Source: Desarmillaria ectypa (taxonomy: Eukaryota > Basidiomycota > Agaricomycetes > Agaricales > Physalacriaceae). From it: 64,000 bases of DNA. Position 1 is the stretch's first letter. Each line of letters begins with the position of its first letter. The position numbers and the translations under genes are program-made. The notes under the pieces are model-generated. The model was not told where the DNA came from and ran no database searches. It saw nothing but the letters and a program-made list of their open reading frames with translations. Shown in pieces: positions 24,998 through 35,988 of the stretch. The stretch lies in contig JAUDYN010000006.1 in assembly GCA_030407005.1 (NCBI GenBank), forward strand, positions 2,294,001 through 2,358,000, written 5' to 3'.

Positions 24998-25738
24998 CTA
25001 GAAGGAAAACATGCCGAGGTGAATATTGCTGAGAACGCTGAGAGTTGTTTTACGTTTGCTTTTCTTCGACGCCATTGCCGACGGCGATGGCGGCAGTGAC
25101 AGCGGCATTGGTGGTGGTGGTGGTGGATGTGTAGAAAATGAGACTGCACGAGATCGCACGGACCATGTTGGCCTGACGCTAAATCGCGTTGAGATGGGTG
25201 AGGCCGGCTGTAGCGATGGGATATAGTCGTCTTCATCCATTGAGAACCGTGACGGTGGCATCTCTTCCTCGCAACTATACGCCCAACCTCCAGTAAAGTC
25301 TTGCACTGTATCCATTCCATCATCATCTTCGTCGTCGTCTTCGACGATGTACACGGCTTCCCGTTTACCGCTAGGGGACAGGCTCAGCGACGCAAAGGAG
25401 CGTGTTTTGACGAGAGTATGTGAACTGCTGGTGGCAGAAGAGGGAGAGTGAGCAATTGTAAGCAGCGAGTCGGTCGATATACGACTTGAGAGTGTGAGAG
25501 AATATGCGGTAGCATCATCCCAGTTGGATGGGAAGGAGAGATAGTGAACAAGAGAGACGAGATCAGCTTCTGCCTCGATGCCAAGGACATCATCAGGCGC
25601 GTCGGGATCTGGGTTTTCGGGAGTCTGACTGGCAAGAGCGCGTACCCAGTCGGGTGACGGGAGGACAAGGGGGTCGGGTGACGGTGAGGGCGCCGTCGGG
25701 AAACCTTGAATGGGAGAGTCGGCACGAGCAATGTCCAT
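24998..25738 (-). CDS. Intronless hypothetical protein, acidic and Pro/Ser-rich
   Basis: Seen: ATG at 25738 (MDIARADSPIQGFPTAPSPS) opens 246 uninterrupted codons to the stop at 24998. Blocks in order: an S/P-rich N-terminus, an acidic run DDEVLGIEAEAD-like segment near residue 50, a VYIVEDDDEDDDGMDTV run near residue 130, a YSCEEEMPPSRFSMDEDDY stretch, a poly-Pro segment (HPPPPPPMPLSLPPSPS) and a basic tail (KKSKRKTTLSVL). No folded domain is visible, so the protein is probably largely disordered. No intron is needed, which is unusual here. It is the only well-supported coding region in the 13 kb gene-poor tract. Function unknown; a nuclear location would fit the basic tail, but that is inference. 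Confidence 0.65.
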   Translation of the reverse strand: MDIARADSPIQGFPTAPSPSPDPLVLPSPDWVRALASQTPENPDPDAPDDVLGIEAEADLVSLVHYLSFPSNWDDATAYSLTLSSRISTDSLLTIAHSPSSATSSSHTLVKTRSFASLSLSPSGKREAVYIVEDDDEDDDGMDTVQDFTGGWAYSCEEEMPPSRFSMDEDDYIPSLQPASPISTRFSVRPTWSVRSRAVSFSTHPPPPPPMPLSLPPSPSAMASKKSKRKTTLSVLSNIHLGMFSF

Positions 25739-26077
25739 GATAGTTTAGACTTGGTGGTAATAATGAGAGTGGATGCTGGCGGCGTCTTATATTGGAGGAC
25801 CAAAAGTCAAGTCTAGGGTGGAATTCTCGATTCGCTCCTTTATGAATGTTTTTTTCCCTCAGATCCATTAGGCCATTCACATCAGATTTATACCGATTTA
25901 GCTACATCCGGATGCGGATAATTTAAATTAGGTGCACAACATGGACAAATACTTGTTTAACAAATTCATTTCTATGTGCAAGTAAGTATGCATTACCACG
26001 CATTACCGTTTTGGATACCGTAGCCCCGCGCCAGATATTTTTGTTTCCTGGTCCTGGTCACACATTCAAGACGCGGC

Positions 26078-26101
26078 GCCTGTGCGCGACGAAGCGCAGG
26101 C
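26078..26101. other. Short hairpin, 8-bp stem
   Basis: GCCTGTGC at 26078-26085 pairs with GCGCAGGC at 26094-26101 (seven Watson-Crick pairs and one G-T) around an 8-nt loop. The surroundings are GC-rich compared with the AT-rich flanks. There is no adjacent T-run, so it is not a typical terminator. Significance unknown. Confidence 0.3.
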
Positions 26102-26339
26102 ACGCAACCGACAGCCGGCCCCTTGCTCTCCGCCACGACTGGATCTGCGACCACCGGGATACGTACAATCGTCACCTCGAGGCGTCAGGGATGTATCCGA
26201 GGTCTTGAGCGCCTAACATCGCTACTTCCATTACTTCAGTGACTGATACTGTTCCCAGCTGAGGTTCTATACCTTGCATGTTCTGCATCTCTTTGGCCTC
26301 TTTTGCTCCGCATAAGAGTGGATAAACTTTTATTCAAAA

Positions 26340-26402
26340 AGAATGGGTCGAACCCCCTGACGGGATCACGTAAGACATAAATTATAACCACTAGACCAGT
26401 CA
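26340..26402 (-). pseudogene. Decayed tRNA or tRNA-derived element with A and B boxes
   Basis: On the minus strand TGGTCTAGTGGTTA (A-box-like) is followed about 35 nt later by GGTTCGACCC (B-box-like), and then a TTTTT run near 26339 that would terminate RNA polymerase III. The D-arm form GTCTAGTGGTTA is common in eukaryotic tRNAs. The T-stem has a mismatch, the anticodon stem pairs poorly and a seven-base-pair acceptor stem cannot be drawn, so it is not an intact tRNA. It could be a tRNA pseudogene or the head of a tRNA-derived short interspersed element. Confidence 0.4.
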
Positions 26403-29400
26403 ACGTACATTGGAGATAGATGTATAGTAGATTACACCGGTACAATGCCTGTAAGGTGGAGATTGCAGGGGTTCAGGCCAGGTTTTTCAGTGGAAAAATA
26501 AACAACTCTTCACGATTCTGAGAGCAGCATCTGGGATTAGGCGAATACTTGGAAAGAAAAGGCGGGAGACTTGTAATTTCAAACAATACTTCTTTCGGAG
26601 CAGACACCCGCGGTCACGTCTCTGATTGCCTTCATCGGTAAAAGGTTGTTATGTTTCATCTGTCCTATGCACGATACCCTACTACACTTGAACGTGGTTA
26701 TCAAAATTAAAGAACCGTCGATAGACATCCAACGGACACAAAGTATCCAAAACGTCATGAAGAATTCCCGTTGACACTTGGAACCTGTCAGGAACTCTTG
26801 GTTCCCTTGGTCGGTCGTGGAGGGCAAGACAAGTAAATAGACACTTTCCTCCACCATTATCAGCAATTCGAATAGCCTCGTTTATCACCTCGTGCTGTGT
26901 GTCTGCCCGCCTCGTGGACAGGCGCAGATCGACGGCACTGGAACCTTGCACCAGCTCAGTAGCTGACCTTCGAGAGTGAGAGCCGCGGCGTCCAAAGACC
27001 CTGCACATCAGAACCGCTCCTCAAGACGTACCGGCACCGGCTAGATGGGGTCGAAAGATGCGTATGATGGCAGGATTGTCACGACGTAGGTACACATATT
27101 GAGCTCGCAAGGAACGGTTCCATGTCTAGGCCCTATCAACGACACCCACCGGTATTTTGTGATCAAGTCGAAAAGTTGTCGAAGACGCGTCACGGCGGTA
27201 TACCAATCAAAATCCCGGACTACGAGAGAAGGCCTGCAACAAGATCTGCACTGCGCGAGGCCTATCCCCAGTCTAGATCCGGGCGCGAATCGAGCCTACG
27301 AAGATTATAAAATATTCGTGGCGTCCAAGTTATGATTTCGAATCTGAAAGAAAAAGGGTAGAACTCGTGTATAAGCATTGGAGAAAGATATGCGAATCAT
27401 AGAGAGAGTAGTAGAGTACAACGAAACAGTCAAAATATGCATGCCTTTGAAGATCCGGGTACGGCAACGTTGGGAGTGCTTCTTCACGTGAGCGCGCAGA
27501 TCCCCCTTGCTTCAGTGAGCACAGCCGGAGAAGCAGAAGAAAAATTCGAACAGTGCCGGTCGAACCGTGTTGAGGGCCAGACTCTACGAGAAATCTAGGG
27601 TTGTGACAATTTGTCTGTTTCCAAAGATTCGAATCTATGCAACAGGGATGGTAGTGATGGAAATATACTCCAATTAAGCGATGTCATATGAACATTAGAG
27701 GCGGAATATGAGAGAATATGCACCACCAGCATTTAGGTTTTTATACACAGGGTTGTATGAAAGGGTCGCAGCCTGTGGGAGGAATGTCATCCTTTGAAGC
27801 TCGTAAGTTCCCGCCCACCATGTGTTTTTTAGTAGTTTTCTGAAAGCACTTACATCGTTGGAGGGTTCTCGATGAGATGTGATATTGCGGTAGACAAGAC
27901 AACACTGTAGGATTTGCGTTTGAAATTCCGTACACGTCCTTTAATAATTGAAGGTACATGCGAGATTATTATTTAATGAAACGTCCTGGTCTCACCCGTT
28001 ACCTCCCCTTGTTTGACGTGTATGGTTACAGTGTCCTGACGTCGACGGGAGCTTTCGGCGTGCTCCTTCATTTGTGACCAGAGGTGCTTCGTCTTGTGGT
28101 CTGCTTCAAATATACTTAAACTTATCACCATATGGTCACATTCTTTTTTAGCGGAGCCTATCTTTCGAGAGTGTGGACACCAAGAATCTGTTGGTGGAAA
28201 GACAAAGTAATATCCTTTATTCAAGGATGAGGAACAAAGTTGCTGACGCAGTTCGGAAGAGTCCGAGTTCTGTTAAATCGGAAACGACCGAGACGGCTTG
28301 AGGCTAGTGCCGCAGCAGTTGATGTCTCACCTAAGATTCGACAGAATAGACGGAAAGAAAGGATCATCAACTAATGTCAACTATAGATCAGAATATCATT
28401 CATCCTGGGTCTGATCGACAAGTATGGAAGAAGGTACAATCCGTTGCTTTCACGGGTTCATTGAGCTTAGAACTTGGAAGCTTAATATATCTGATACTTG
28501 GAAGGGATCTTTCAATTCTGGATAGACTCTTCCAGTAATATTCCCCGCATGGGGTGTCAAATCAAATTAGCAGAGAAAGCTGCCGGTAAAGCTGCCTGGG
28601 ACTTGGGTGCGACGCGACGCGAACGACCCGGACGGTCTGAAAGAAGACAGAGGGTGCCCGGCAATCAGGACAGAAAATTGCCCCAACCCAAAGCGCCCCG
28701 AGGACAGCGGACTGGGAACCCCTAAGAAGCAAAAATTGTCCTATATAAATGATGAATGCTCGAGAAATGGATGGCGGATTCGAGCTAGAATTATGCGCGT
28801 CTAAGTACGTCTTTGAGGTGGGCAAAACAATATCCGAGTTCCTAGGAGTATGCCTGCGAAGCTATCACCAACTAGAGACAAGCGTATGAAGTTGAAAGAA
28901 CTGCGAATTAATGTCGTCTACAGACGAGGCAGTGCTCCTTTCGCCGACGGTATTCGCAGTTTTCGCATTAGCATACCAATTAGACACTTTGGCAGACCAA
29001 CGCATACTGAAAACCATCAACCCTAATTAGCAACGAGAAAGAGATGCTGACAGCTTTCTAGACACTTTCAGTCCTCTCTTTGGCGCATTGCGATCTCTCG
29101 CAAGAAAGCGAATGGCCCAAAGCATCCAGAACATTAACAAGAACTACGACGGTTCTGGGTGGGGAGTTCGTTCGCATCAGATCGCGAGAGAGAGCCCAAA
29201 GACTTGGCCCAGCGAGAAGTGCATCGCGTGGATCGAGTCGTAGCTGGTGGTTGTGGCGAATCAAAAGAAGCTCCACCTCCAAAACACTCATCCAAATCAA
29301 TCCTTCTATGTTTGCATGGTTCCAAGTTGACCTTCGGGTGCGACTATTCGTGAGTACACGAAAAGTTCCCAGGTTCCATGAACGAGTCCGATATGGCGGC

Positions 29401-30732
29401 CAAGTCTAGGCGAGTTAGTATCCGATAAGTAAAGGTTTATTGTAGCATCATTTTCGTTCGTGCCAAGTGACGATCTCATTGGGTGTGCGGCCCAGATAGA
29501 TCATAGCTTAACGCACAGCTAAGAAGCTACGTGGGACAGAAGGAAGAACTTACGAGTACTATTGCCACTGCCAACTCTGAAATCGAGGTACCATGGCATT
29601 CCGTGTGGACAATCAGCAGTTGCGGGTATTCGATAAACGTAGGACACACCTTGCTATGGCGGGCCGGGGGGCCGAGTAGTTAAATGATTCACTGATCTCG
29701 ATTTTCGGTAGATGTATTGTGGTCCTTGGACGAATCAGCGTCTTCATATAGGCGATAAGCACCGAAGAAGCTTAAAAGCTTCGAGCACGAGAAATCTTAG
29801 TCAAAGGAATGTCCTTGAGGCCCATCGGCCTGGGGCCGCACTACATGTCGAGCCGACTTGCGTTTTTCCGCTACCTTCTACATAGGGCCTGCCAAGTCTG
29901 CATCCAGAGCTGCGAGTATGCAGACTGCCAAGAGAGCCAATGAAATGTCGGAAATGATCTTTTCGTTCAGTGATCCTCATGTTCCGAACACGACGTACCA
30001 CGCTTTTCGTGTACTTTGTGTTCGTTGCGTTTCAACCTGTCTTGTGGGGATAGACAATAAATGGAGAATGAGAAGCGCACCACGATGGCCCACTGAACAT
30101 ATGCACCTCATTATGCATCTTGATTTCACCTTCGGAACGCTTCGTCTCATGTATTTTCGTTGCGAGTCATGACAAAACGGGCCGCGAAACCAGAGCATGC
30201 CGAAAGGGGAACACCAACATGAAGCGAATTCACTTTTTCTGATGCACGTAACGCATCCACCTCCGTCTTCACCGTGGGCTAGAGCAGTGATACACGCACG
30301 GCAATAGGCCTTCGGCTTGGAGATTGAAGACATCTACATAAATCAAACACCGTGTGCTGAGTGTGGACTCATCTTTCATAAGCGTCAGGGACCAGTGATT
30401 GTCAGACGCCTTCTTTAGAATGGACGATAGGTAGAATCTCAAAACCGACGGTCATAGATACCCTGTTCAATTCATCCATAGGGATTGTGAACTGATTGGT
30501 GCCCTCGCACGCGACACAGGCAAATGATCCTCTTGAAATTTGATACAACACTGTTACGGAAACAGATTCCCGCCGACGAGCGATATTGAGTCTAAGACAT
30601 TGGTGTCGAAATGTTCGAAGGTAGATGTAACACCATTCAAAGGTCGAAAGCTTCCTAGCTCAGTCTTGTTGTACACCGCGAGACCAGTGATCAGCAAAAT
30701 ATGATTGGAAAAAAAAAAGACGAAACAGACAA

Positions 30733-32633
30733 TCATGATCCTACACCTCCACTTGAAGCTATACTCTCTACCTCAATAGGCTCTAAATTAGTCTGCTCAA
30801 CACCAGAACTAGAACTAGAACTTGGCTCTGACGTTTCCGAGTCATCTAACGGGGGACGATTAAATTTTTAAAAAAACCACGACCATCTTAAACAAACTTA
30901 CGAGTTGAAGGGGTTTCAGATGCAACGTCGACAGGAACTTCGTCGACTATGGAGGCAGCCGATTCCGCAAGAGGTTCGGGAGGGACCTCAGAAGAGATGT
31001 TAGGGGAGTCTGACAATGCTTCGCTGACTGGTGGTTGAGGTATCGTCTCGACAATATTGTCATCACCATCTACGGTTCCTTCTGGATCAGGCTGTGATGA
31101 CGATTCTTCAATAGGCCCTGCTTTTGAAATTTCAGCGGACAGTGGCGCTTGAGTGGTGGTAGCTAAGATTGCTTCGCCTGTCAATGATTTTACAGCTTCC
31201 GCGGAAGTTTCAGAGGTAACTAGCGACTCTGACTGAGAGAGTTCTACCTGCTCTGGAATTGGTTGTGGGTCAGTCGACGAAGGTGTCATTGGTTCAGGAG
31301 GTGCTGGCGTATGTTCGGGTTCTGAAAGTGCATCCGCTTCTGTATCGTCGGGAGCTGGTAAAGGAATGGCCTCTACTGATGGTGGCTCGGGTTTGGTTTC
31401 AGTCAGAAGAGGCTTTGCTGGAGGCATTGGCTCTTCTTTGGGCGCTTCAGCAGGTGGATGTTGCTCTTCGACGGGGACGGTTTCCGGAGACAGGCTCTGG
31501 AGTCTTTGAGCTGCGGGGGCCGTAGCTTCATCTTCTTTAGCAAGTTCCTCTGCCACACTGGCCGCCTCACTGTAGATCATTGTGTCTGTCCTGTTTCGCC
31601 CAAATTTCCGAGGACTTTCGTTCCTCAGACCTGGCGGGCTCTTGCTCTTTGGCCTGCCTCCTGTCGTACTCCAATCTTCCTCGACATCATCCCGATGTAT
31701 TGCTTCTGCCTCCAAACTACGATCTACACCCGCTGCCATGAGACGTGGGGGTTGAACCTCAGCATCGGCATTTGATATTCGAGGTGGTATCACCTGGAAT
31801 TCGGCGGGCACGAGCTCGAACTTCGTTGTGAGGGCAAGGAAGCGGGCGTATAATGAGGATTCAGCTTCAGCTTGTTCAAATGCCTCACGATGATGAAAGT
31901 ATGCGTGTGAGAAAATGCGACCTAGCCGGCGCGCGAGGGAAGAAAAGTGCCGATGGGAGGTTTTGTCGATGTGCAGTCTGAATGACAATTGAAAAACGTG
32001 ATAGAGGGTAAATATGGTGGCTTACCGTGAAGGGAACGCTCGTGGTGAATTTAGAAGTGCAGTTGCACTGTCCAAGGTGTGAAGGATGTAATCAATCGCA
32101 CAGCATTGCTAGTAACAGTGAGAGAAAGAATTAAAGGAAAGCCAACAAGACAGACCTCCATGGCACCATCCGTACCATGAGCAACGCAAAGGTACAGCCA
32201 TTCTCCAGCCTTCATCTCAGGACACGTCAAACGCGTACATTCTTGTTGCAGCGTCGTTATTAGAGGGTGGGTCAAATCTTGTGATAGTCGACTGCGTAGA
32301 CTGAGGACAACGTTGAGATATCAAGCAATGGAACCCGTACCGTAACTGTTCGTAAATCCAACATGCTTGGTCCACTACAACTTCGCCTTTCCGTTCCTTG
32401 TCTCCGTCCTTATCCTCAGTCTTAGCTTCTTCCTCGCTGTGTTCCTTGCTTCCGGCCTTTCCCGGTATGGCAACAATGGAATCCACGTCGTGTACGTCCA
32501 GACGAATCAGAAGCGAAATGTATTCTTGCAGTTGGAAAGCGCTGTCAAGTGAAGCCAATGTCGGAAGAGTTTTCACAGGGTAAAAGGAAGAGATTCGAGA
32601 GCCTCGTAGAGGCCTCTGGATAAGAGCGGTCAT
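30733..32633 (-). CDS. MOB4: MOB family protein, MOB4/phocein type, with long acidic tail
   Basis: Seen: ATG at 32633; the stop after a final short exon is at 30733. Spliced frames give a MOB core: SLDSAFQLQEYISLLIRLD, VVVDQACWIYEQLRRL, ECTRLTCPEMKAGEWLYLC, CCAIDYILHTLDSATALL, then HIDKTSHRHFSSLARRLG and RIFSHAYFHHREAFEQAEAE. The pairs Cys-x4-Cys and His...His supply the usual MOB zinc site. Known: IFSHAYFHHR distinguishes phocein/MOB4 (fungal MOB3) from MOB1 and MOB2; these act in STRIPAK signalling at membranes and the nuclear envelope. Odd: after about residue 235 a tail of about 335 residues follows, rich in Pro, Glu, Ser and Ala (for example TKPEPPSVEAIPLPAPDDTE), probably disordered. 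All splice phases around the core agree. Divergent from the seven-helix gene at 33645. Confidence 0.9.
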
Positions 32634-33644
32634 GACCGTTGTATCTTCCCTATAATAATCCTCGGGGTGGCTAGAAGTGTTGTGGTTCGAAGAATACAGA
32701 GCGTGAGAGAATCTCCTCCCCGGCAGTCCCCAGAAGCGCCGCTTCGGCTTATCTCGGCACTGATCTTAAATGTTAGATATATCCTACCATCTTCTTGATT
32801 CACCCTCTGGGTATAATCGAAGAAGTGCTAGGAAGAAAATGGTATAGACAATTTGTATAACTGGAGGAAAATCAAACTAAAATTGTGTGGTTGCAGTTTT
32901 GTTTCAAACAGGATGCATGAAGTCAGAGACCGGCTCGGATTATTATTTTTTGCGAGCCAAAGGGTTGTCAAGTAAATTGAGGGTTCACTGAGGAAACAAT
33001 CGAAGGGATAACTTGTGTTCGGTAACGCGCAATTAACTCGTTACCTTGTATAGAATTAAGACTTGGACAATGGAACCCATCAATTCTTTATAAAATATTG
33101 TTGACCCTGTGGCTGTGCGAGCTTGGCGCGATATCCAGTTAGCCCGGTACTAGAAGGATACATACAGGAGAGTATTTAAGTAGCTGGATTTTGCAGTGTG
33201 CTGTACTCGTTTCCCTTACTTTCTTCAAGAAATATGAACTCGTCCTGTTTTAACTTACTAGGCAAACGTACCTGATCTTTGATCCGCGGTGCGCGTGTTA
33301 TCCAACATTCTTGCCAAAGCCTACGTACCATACCCACTGTATTTTGAATCGGTCTCGAAGCTTTTTTTTCGGCTCTTCCCGAGTGGCAGTGCTAATAGTT
33401 GCGTTTGCTAGGCGCCGCGTTCCTCAAGCACTGGTGGTCTCTTTCTCTTGTTTTTCTGCCTTTCCGAAAATTCAGATCCCATCTTTCTGTAGGGCTTTCT
33501 AGGATAAAAACTTGCGTATGTCGCTGCTCAAGCCTTCTTCATGCTCAGGATTTATCTAAACATAGACTAGCAAGGCTCTCTTGGGTGCTCTTTCGCGTTT
33601 CTTGGGCAAACCGACGTGTCGTTCCGAAATCTTTTCAAACAAAC
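32634..33644. promoter_or_regulatory. Divergent intergenic region
   Basis: About 1 kb between the MOB4-like and seven-helix copy A start codons, which point away from each other. It is AT-rich near 32.8-33.1 kb and presumably holds both promoters. No specific site is recognised. The plus frames from 33311 to 33600 may be 5' leader. Confidence 0.35.
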
Positions 33645-35007
33645 ATGCCAACGCTTTTCTACACGTTTATAGGCCTTCAGCTATCAGGCGCTATTGGGAT
33701 GTCGCTCATATTTCTAACGGTCGTCTTCTCTCCTCTCGTCAAAAGATGCTCAACTTGGTACACCTTTTGCGTTTCCTGGATACTTTCCTGCTTCTCGTAC
33801 TCTTTGCTGTTTCTCGTCGGAGGAAGAGATCTGGATCCTGTCCCAAATCAGAGTCTCTGTATTACTCAAGCAGCACTGATATACTCGGTACCAACGCTGT
33901 GGGTAACCTCTTGTACAGTATCCTATACTTCTGAATTTTCGTTTGACTCTAGGACCGCACTTACTACACTTTCACTCCTGGTCCATGTATGTTCCTCGGA
34001 GTTCTTGACTTTGTCCCTCAATTAGACAATCTCCTGTAGAGCTGGTATAACGTTCATTTTGGGATCTCGAGACCCCCTTTAGAGGCTAATTATAAGACCA
34101 TCGTCGCCGTAAGTCTCTTGAAAGCTTTTCTGGATACATGTCTTGTGAACGTTCGCGCAGCTCCTTGTAGCACCATATATCATCTGGTTCTTCATGTTTC
34201 TTGGCTTCCTTTTGGTGCGTATGACGGTTTATATCTGTTGGACCTCTTCACGCCATCTCCTCAGTTCAGTCTAGCACAGTCATCACTCGTTAATAGACCC
34301 AGTAACTCGTCATATTGCATAATTGCTAGTGCAATTCCGTGAGTAACTTAACTGCCAAACATGATGACGTCTTTATGTAAATCAATCTTCAGGTCTAAGA
34401 TATCCTCGCTTTTTGTGGTTACCGTCACCTCCTCGATGCTTCCCGTGCAAGGTTTGCTTAACACACGTATAAGGGTATCTCAAACCGTGCTCATTAATGT
34501 TCCCTCAGTATCCCTCGGTCTCTCTCTTTGCCGCAACCTGTACGACAACGATTCGACAAGTACTATTTCAATACCTACGCTACAAGTGGTCATTCGTGTC
34601 ATGATATTCAGCTTCCTCACCCTTGTAGCGTTTGCGTATGTTCTCCCAACACATCTCCACCGACCATACCTGACTATGAATCTCAGCGAAGGCGTTATAT
34701 ACATATTCGACTTATCTCCAGGGCCTTTCGTCGATATCATCATGGCGTGGTGTATGTCCCTATTTGCTCTTTTTTAGTGGCTTTATGATCTGATTCGCAT
34801 AGTAGTACCTGTATTTGGGGTGCTTATCTTCGGGATGCAAAAGGTTCGTCAGACTGTTATCAGATGATAAGGAAGATTGACGTTGTATAGGATATCTTTC
34901 GTACCTGGAGCTTATGGACCATTCGACTTTTGAAGTCTCCCAAGAAGCCCTGCCGCAAAGACCCTACGCCATCTCTCACATTCGATAATTCCGCTCGAAG
35001 TAACTAG
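33645..35007 (+). CDS. Orphan seven-helix membrane protein, copy A
   Basis: Seen: ATG at 33645 (MPTLFYTFIGLQLSGAIGMS). Exon 1 ends at 33898 and exon 2 starts at 33953, joining SVPTLTALTTLSLLVH. Later exons read SWYNVHFGISRPPLEANYKT, LLVAPYIIWFFMFLGFLL, ISSLFVVTVTSSMLPVQ, VVIRVMIFSFLTLVAFA, VPVFGVLIFGMQK, then DIFRTWSLWTIRLLKSPK and a stop at 35005-35007. The region has about seven hydrophobic segments, including FCVSWILSCFSYSLLFL and LCITQAALIYSVPTL. Known: proteins of this pattern occur across Agaricomycetes as receptor-like hypothetical proteins with no ligand. Inference: G-protein-coupled-receptor-like topology, but no classical receptor motif is present. Exon borders match copy B at 39833-41297 in position and phase. 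An upstream short exon, as in copy B, may exist. Confidence 0.75.
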
Positions 35008-35988
35008 AAGTCCATTCTTACCAGTCCCTCAAGCAATTTCTCTATCAATCAGTATCAGCATCGATATAGCTTAACGTCTTGATAGATTCGAAGCCATTCA
35101 TGGCATGTAGCTATCAATATCTCATGCGACTCTCAATAAACAGCACCTCTTTCGCACAACTGTGCCAGAAACTGAGCTTTGACGAACTGCTGTCGGTTCA
35201 TCCATTCGCAAAAATTGTTGATCATAGGCTCCTCTGTCATCGACCAAGAATATCCCTGCCTTCCAATTATTCATCTGTCGTCACTACGCCTTGCTCTTGC
35301 GATGCCCTCATGACTTTCTTGGTGTGGGCAATGCTTACAGTGATAGACGTCTCCCAGGTACTCCATTCTCGAACCCACATTTTTACTGTCTTTGAACTGC
35401 TCAGTTTCTATGGTTCTATTCTCATATCCGTAGTTTCTGCTACAGTCTGTTCTCCTACCTTATAGCTACAGCTTTCACGAGTCTAAAACTAGTGATGTGA
35501 TGCTTAACCCAAGTGACTTTGATACATACTGCTCGTCATTGTGTCTGATTGGCAGTGGTGATAGTTGAACAGAGCCTCCATACCATCGTAAGTACAGGTA
35601 GATGATTTGACTGAGCCTACTGTTGATGCGATCGACTTCGAGATGTGCGGAATTGGGTATCATATACTATGACTTGAGTCAAACATTGTAGGTTAACTAA
35701 GTCAGGTGCTGTGAGAACACTACGTCACTTTTGCTGATAGAGTTGGCTGTACATCGTATAGGGTGCCATCAATGCGTGGATGTTCACAATGCTTTGGGGC
35801 ATAAGCTTGGAATGAAGGTGTGACATGCAGTGCCATGAAAAAGAGATTCTTCGCTGAAGAAGAAATACGTAATGTATACTCATGAACATAAGTTATACAA
35901 GGTATTAATGAAAATATGAAAATATCCTATGTAGTCGTTCGTGTGGTATCCTAAATCCTCCTTGTCATAACAACTCATTAATCCGAAT
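35008..35988. other. Intergenic, no gene supported
   Basis: It lies between convergent gene ends. A plus-strand frame at 35079-35465 is open for 128 codons and partly hydrophobic, but has no motif and no match in order to the neighbouring seven-helix protein, so it is not called. Confidence 0.35.

Larger units (their letters stand above)
25739..30732. other. Gene-poor tract, right part
   Basis: About 5 kb with no supportable protein gene. The longest frames (29058-29409, 29858-30333) are open on both strands at once and carry no motif. The tract contains a short perfect hairpin (26078-26101) and a tRNA-like element (26340-26402), described separately. Confidence 0.45.

Noticed and set aside
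29058..29409. Overlapping frames on both strands, locally GC-rich
   Set aside because: No motif, no continuity into neighbouring exons, and four frames open at the same place.
31259..31775. Plus-strand frames of 88-105 codons
   Set aside because: They are antisense shadows of the low-complexity acidic tail of the MOB4-like protein.
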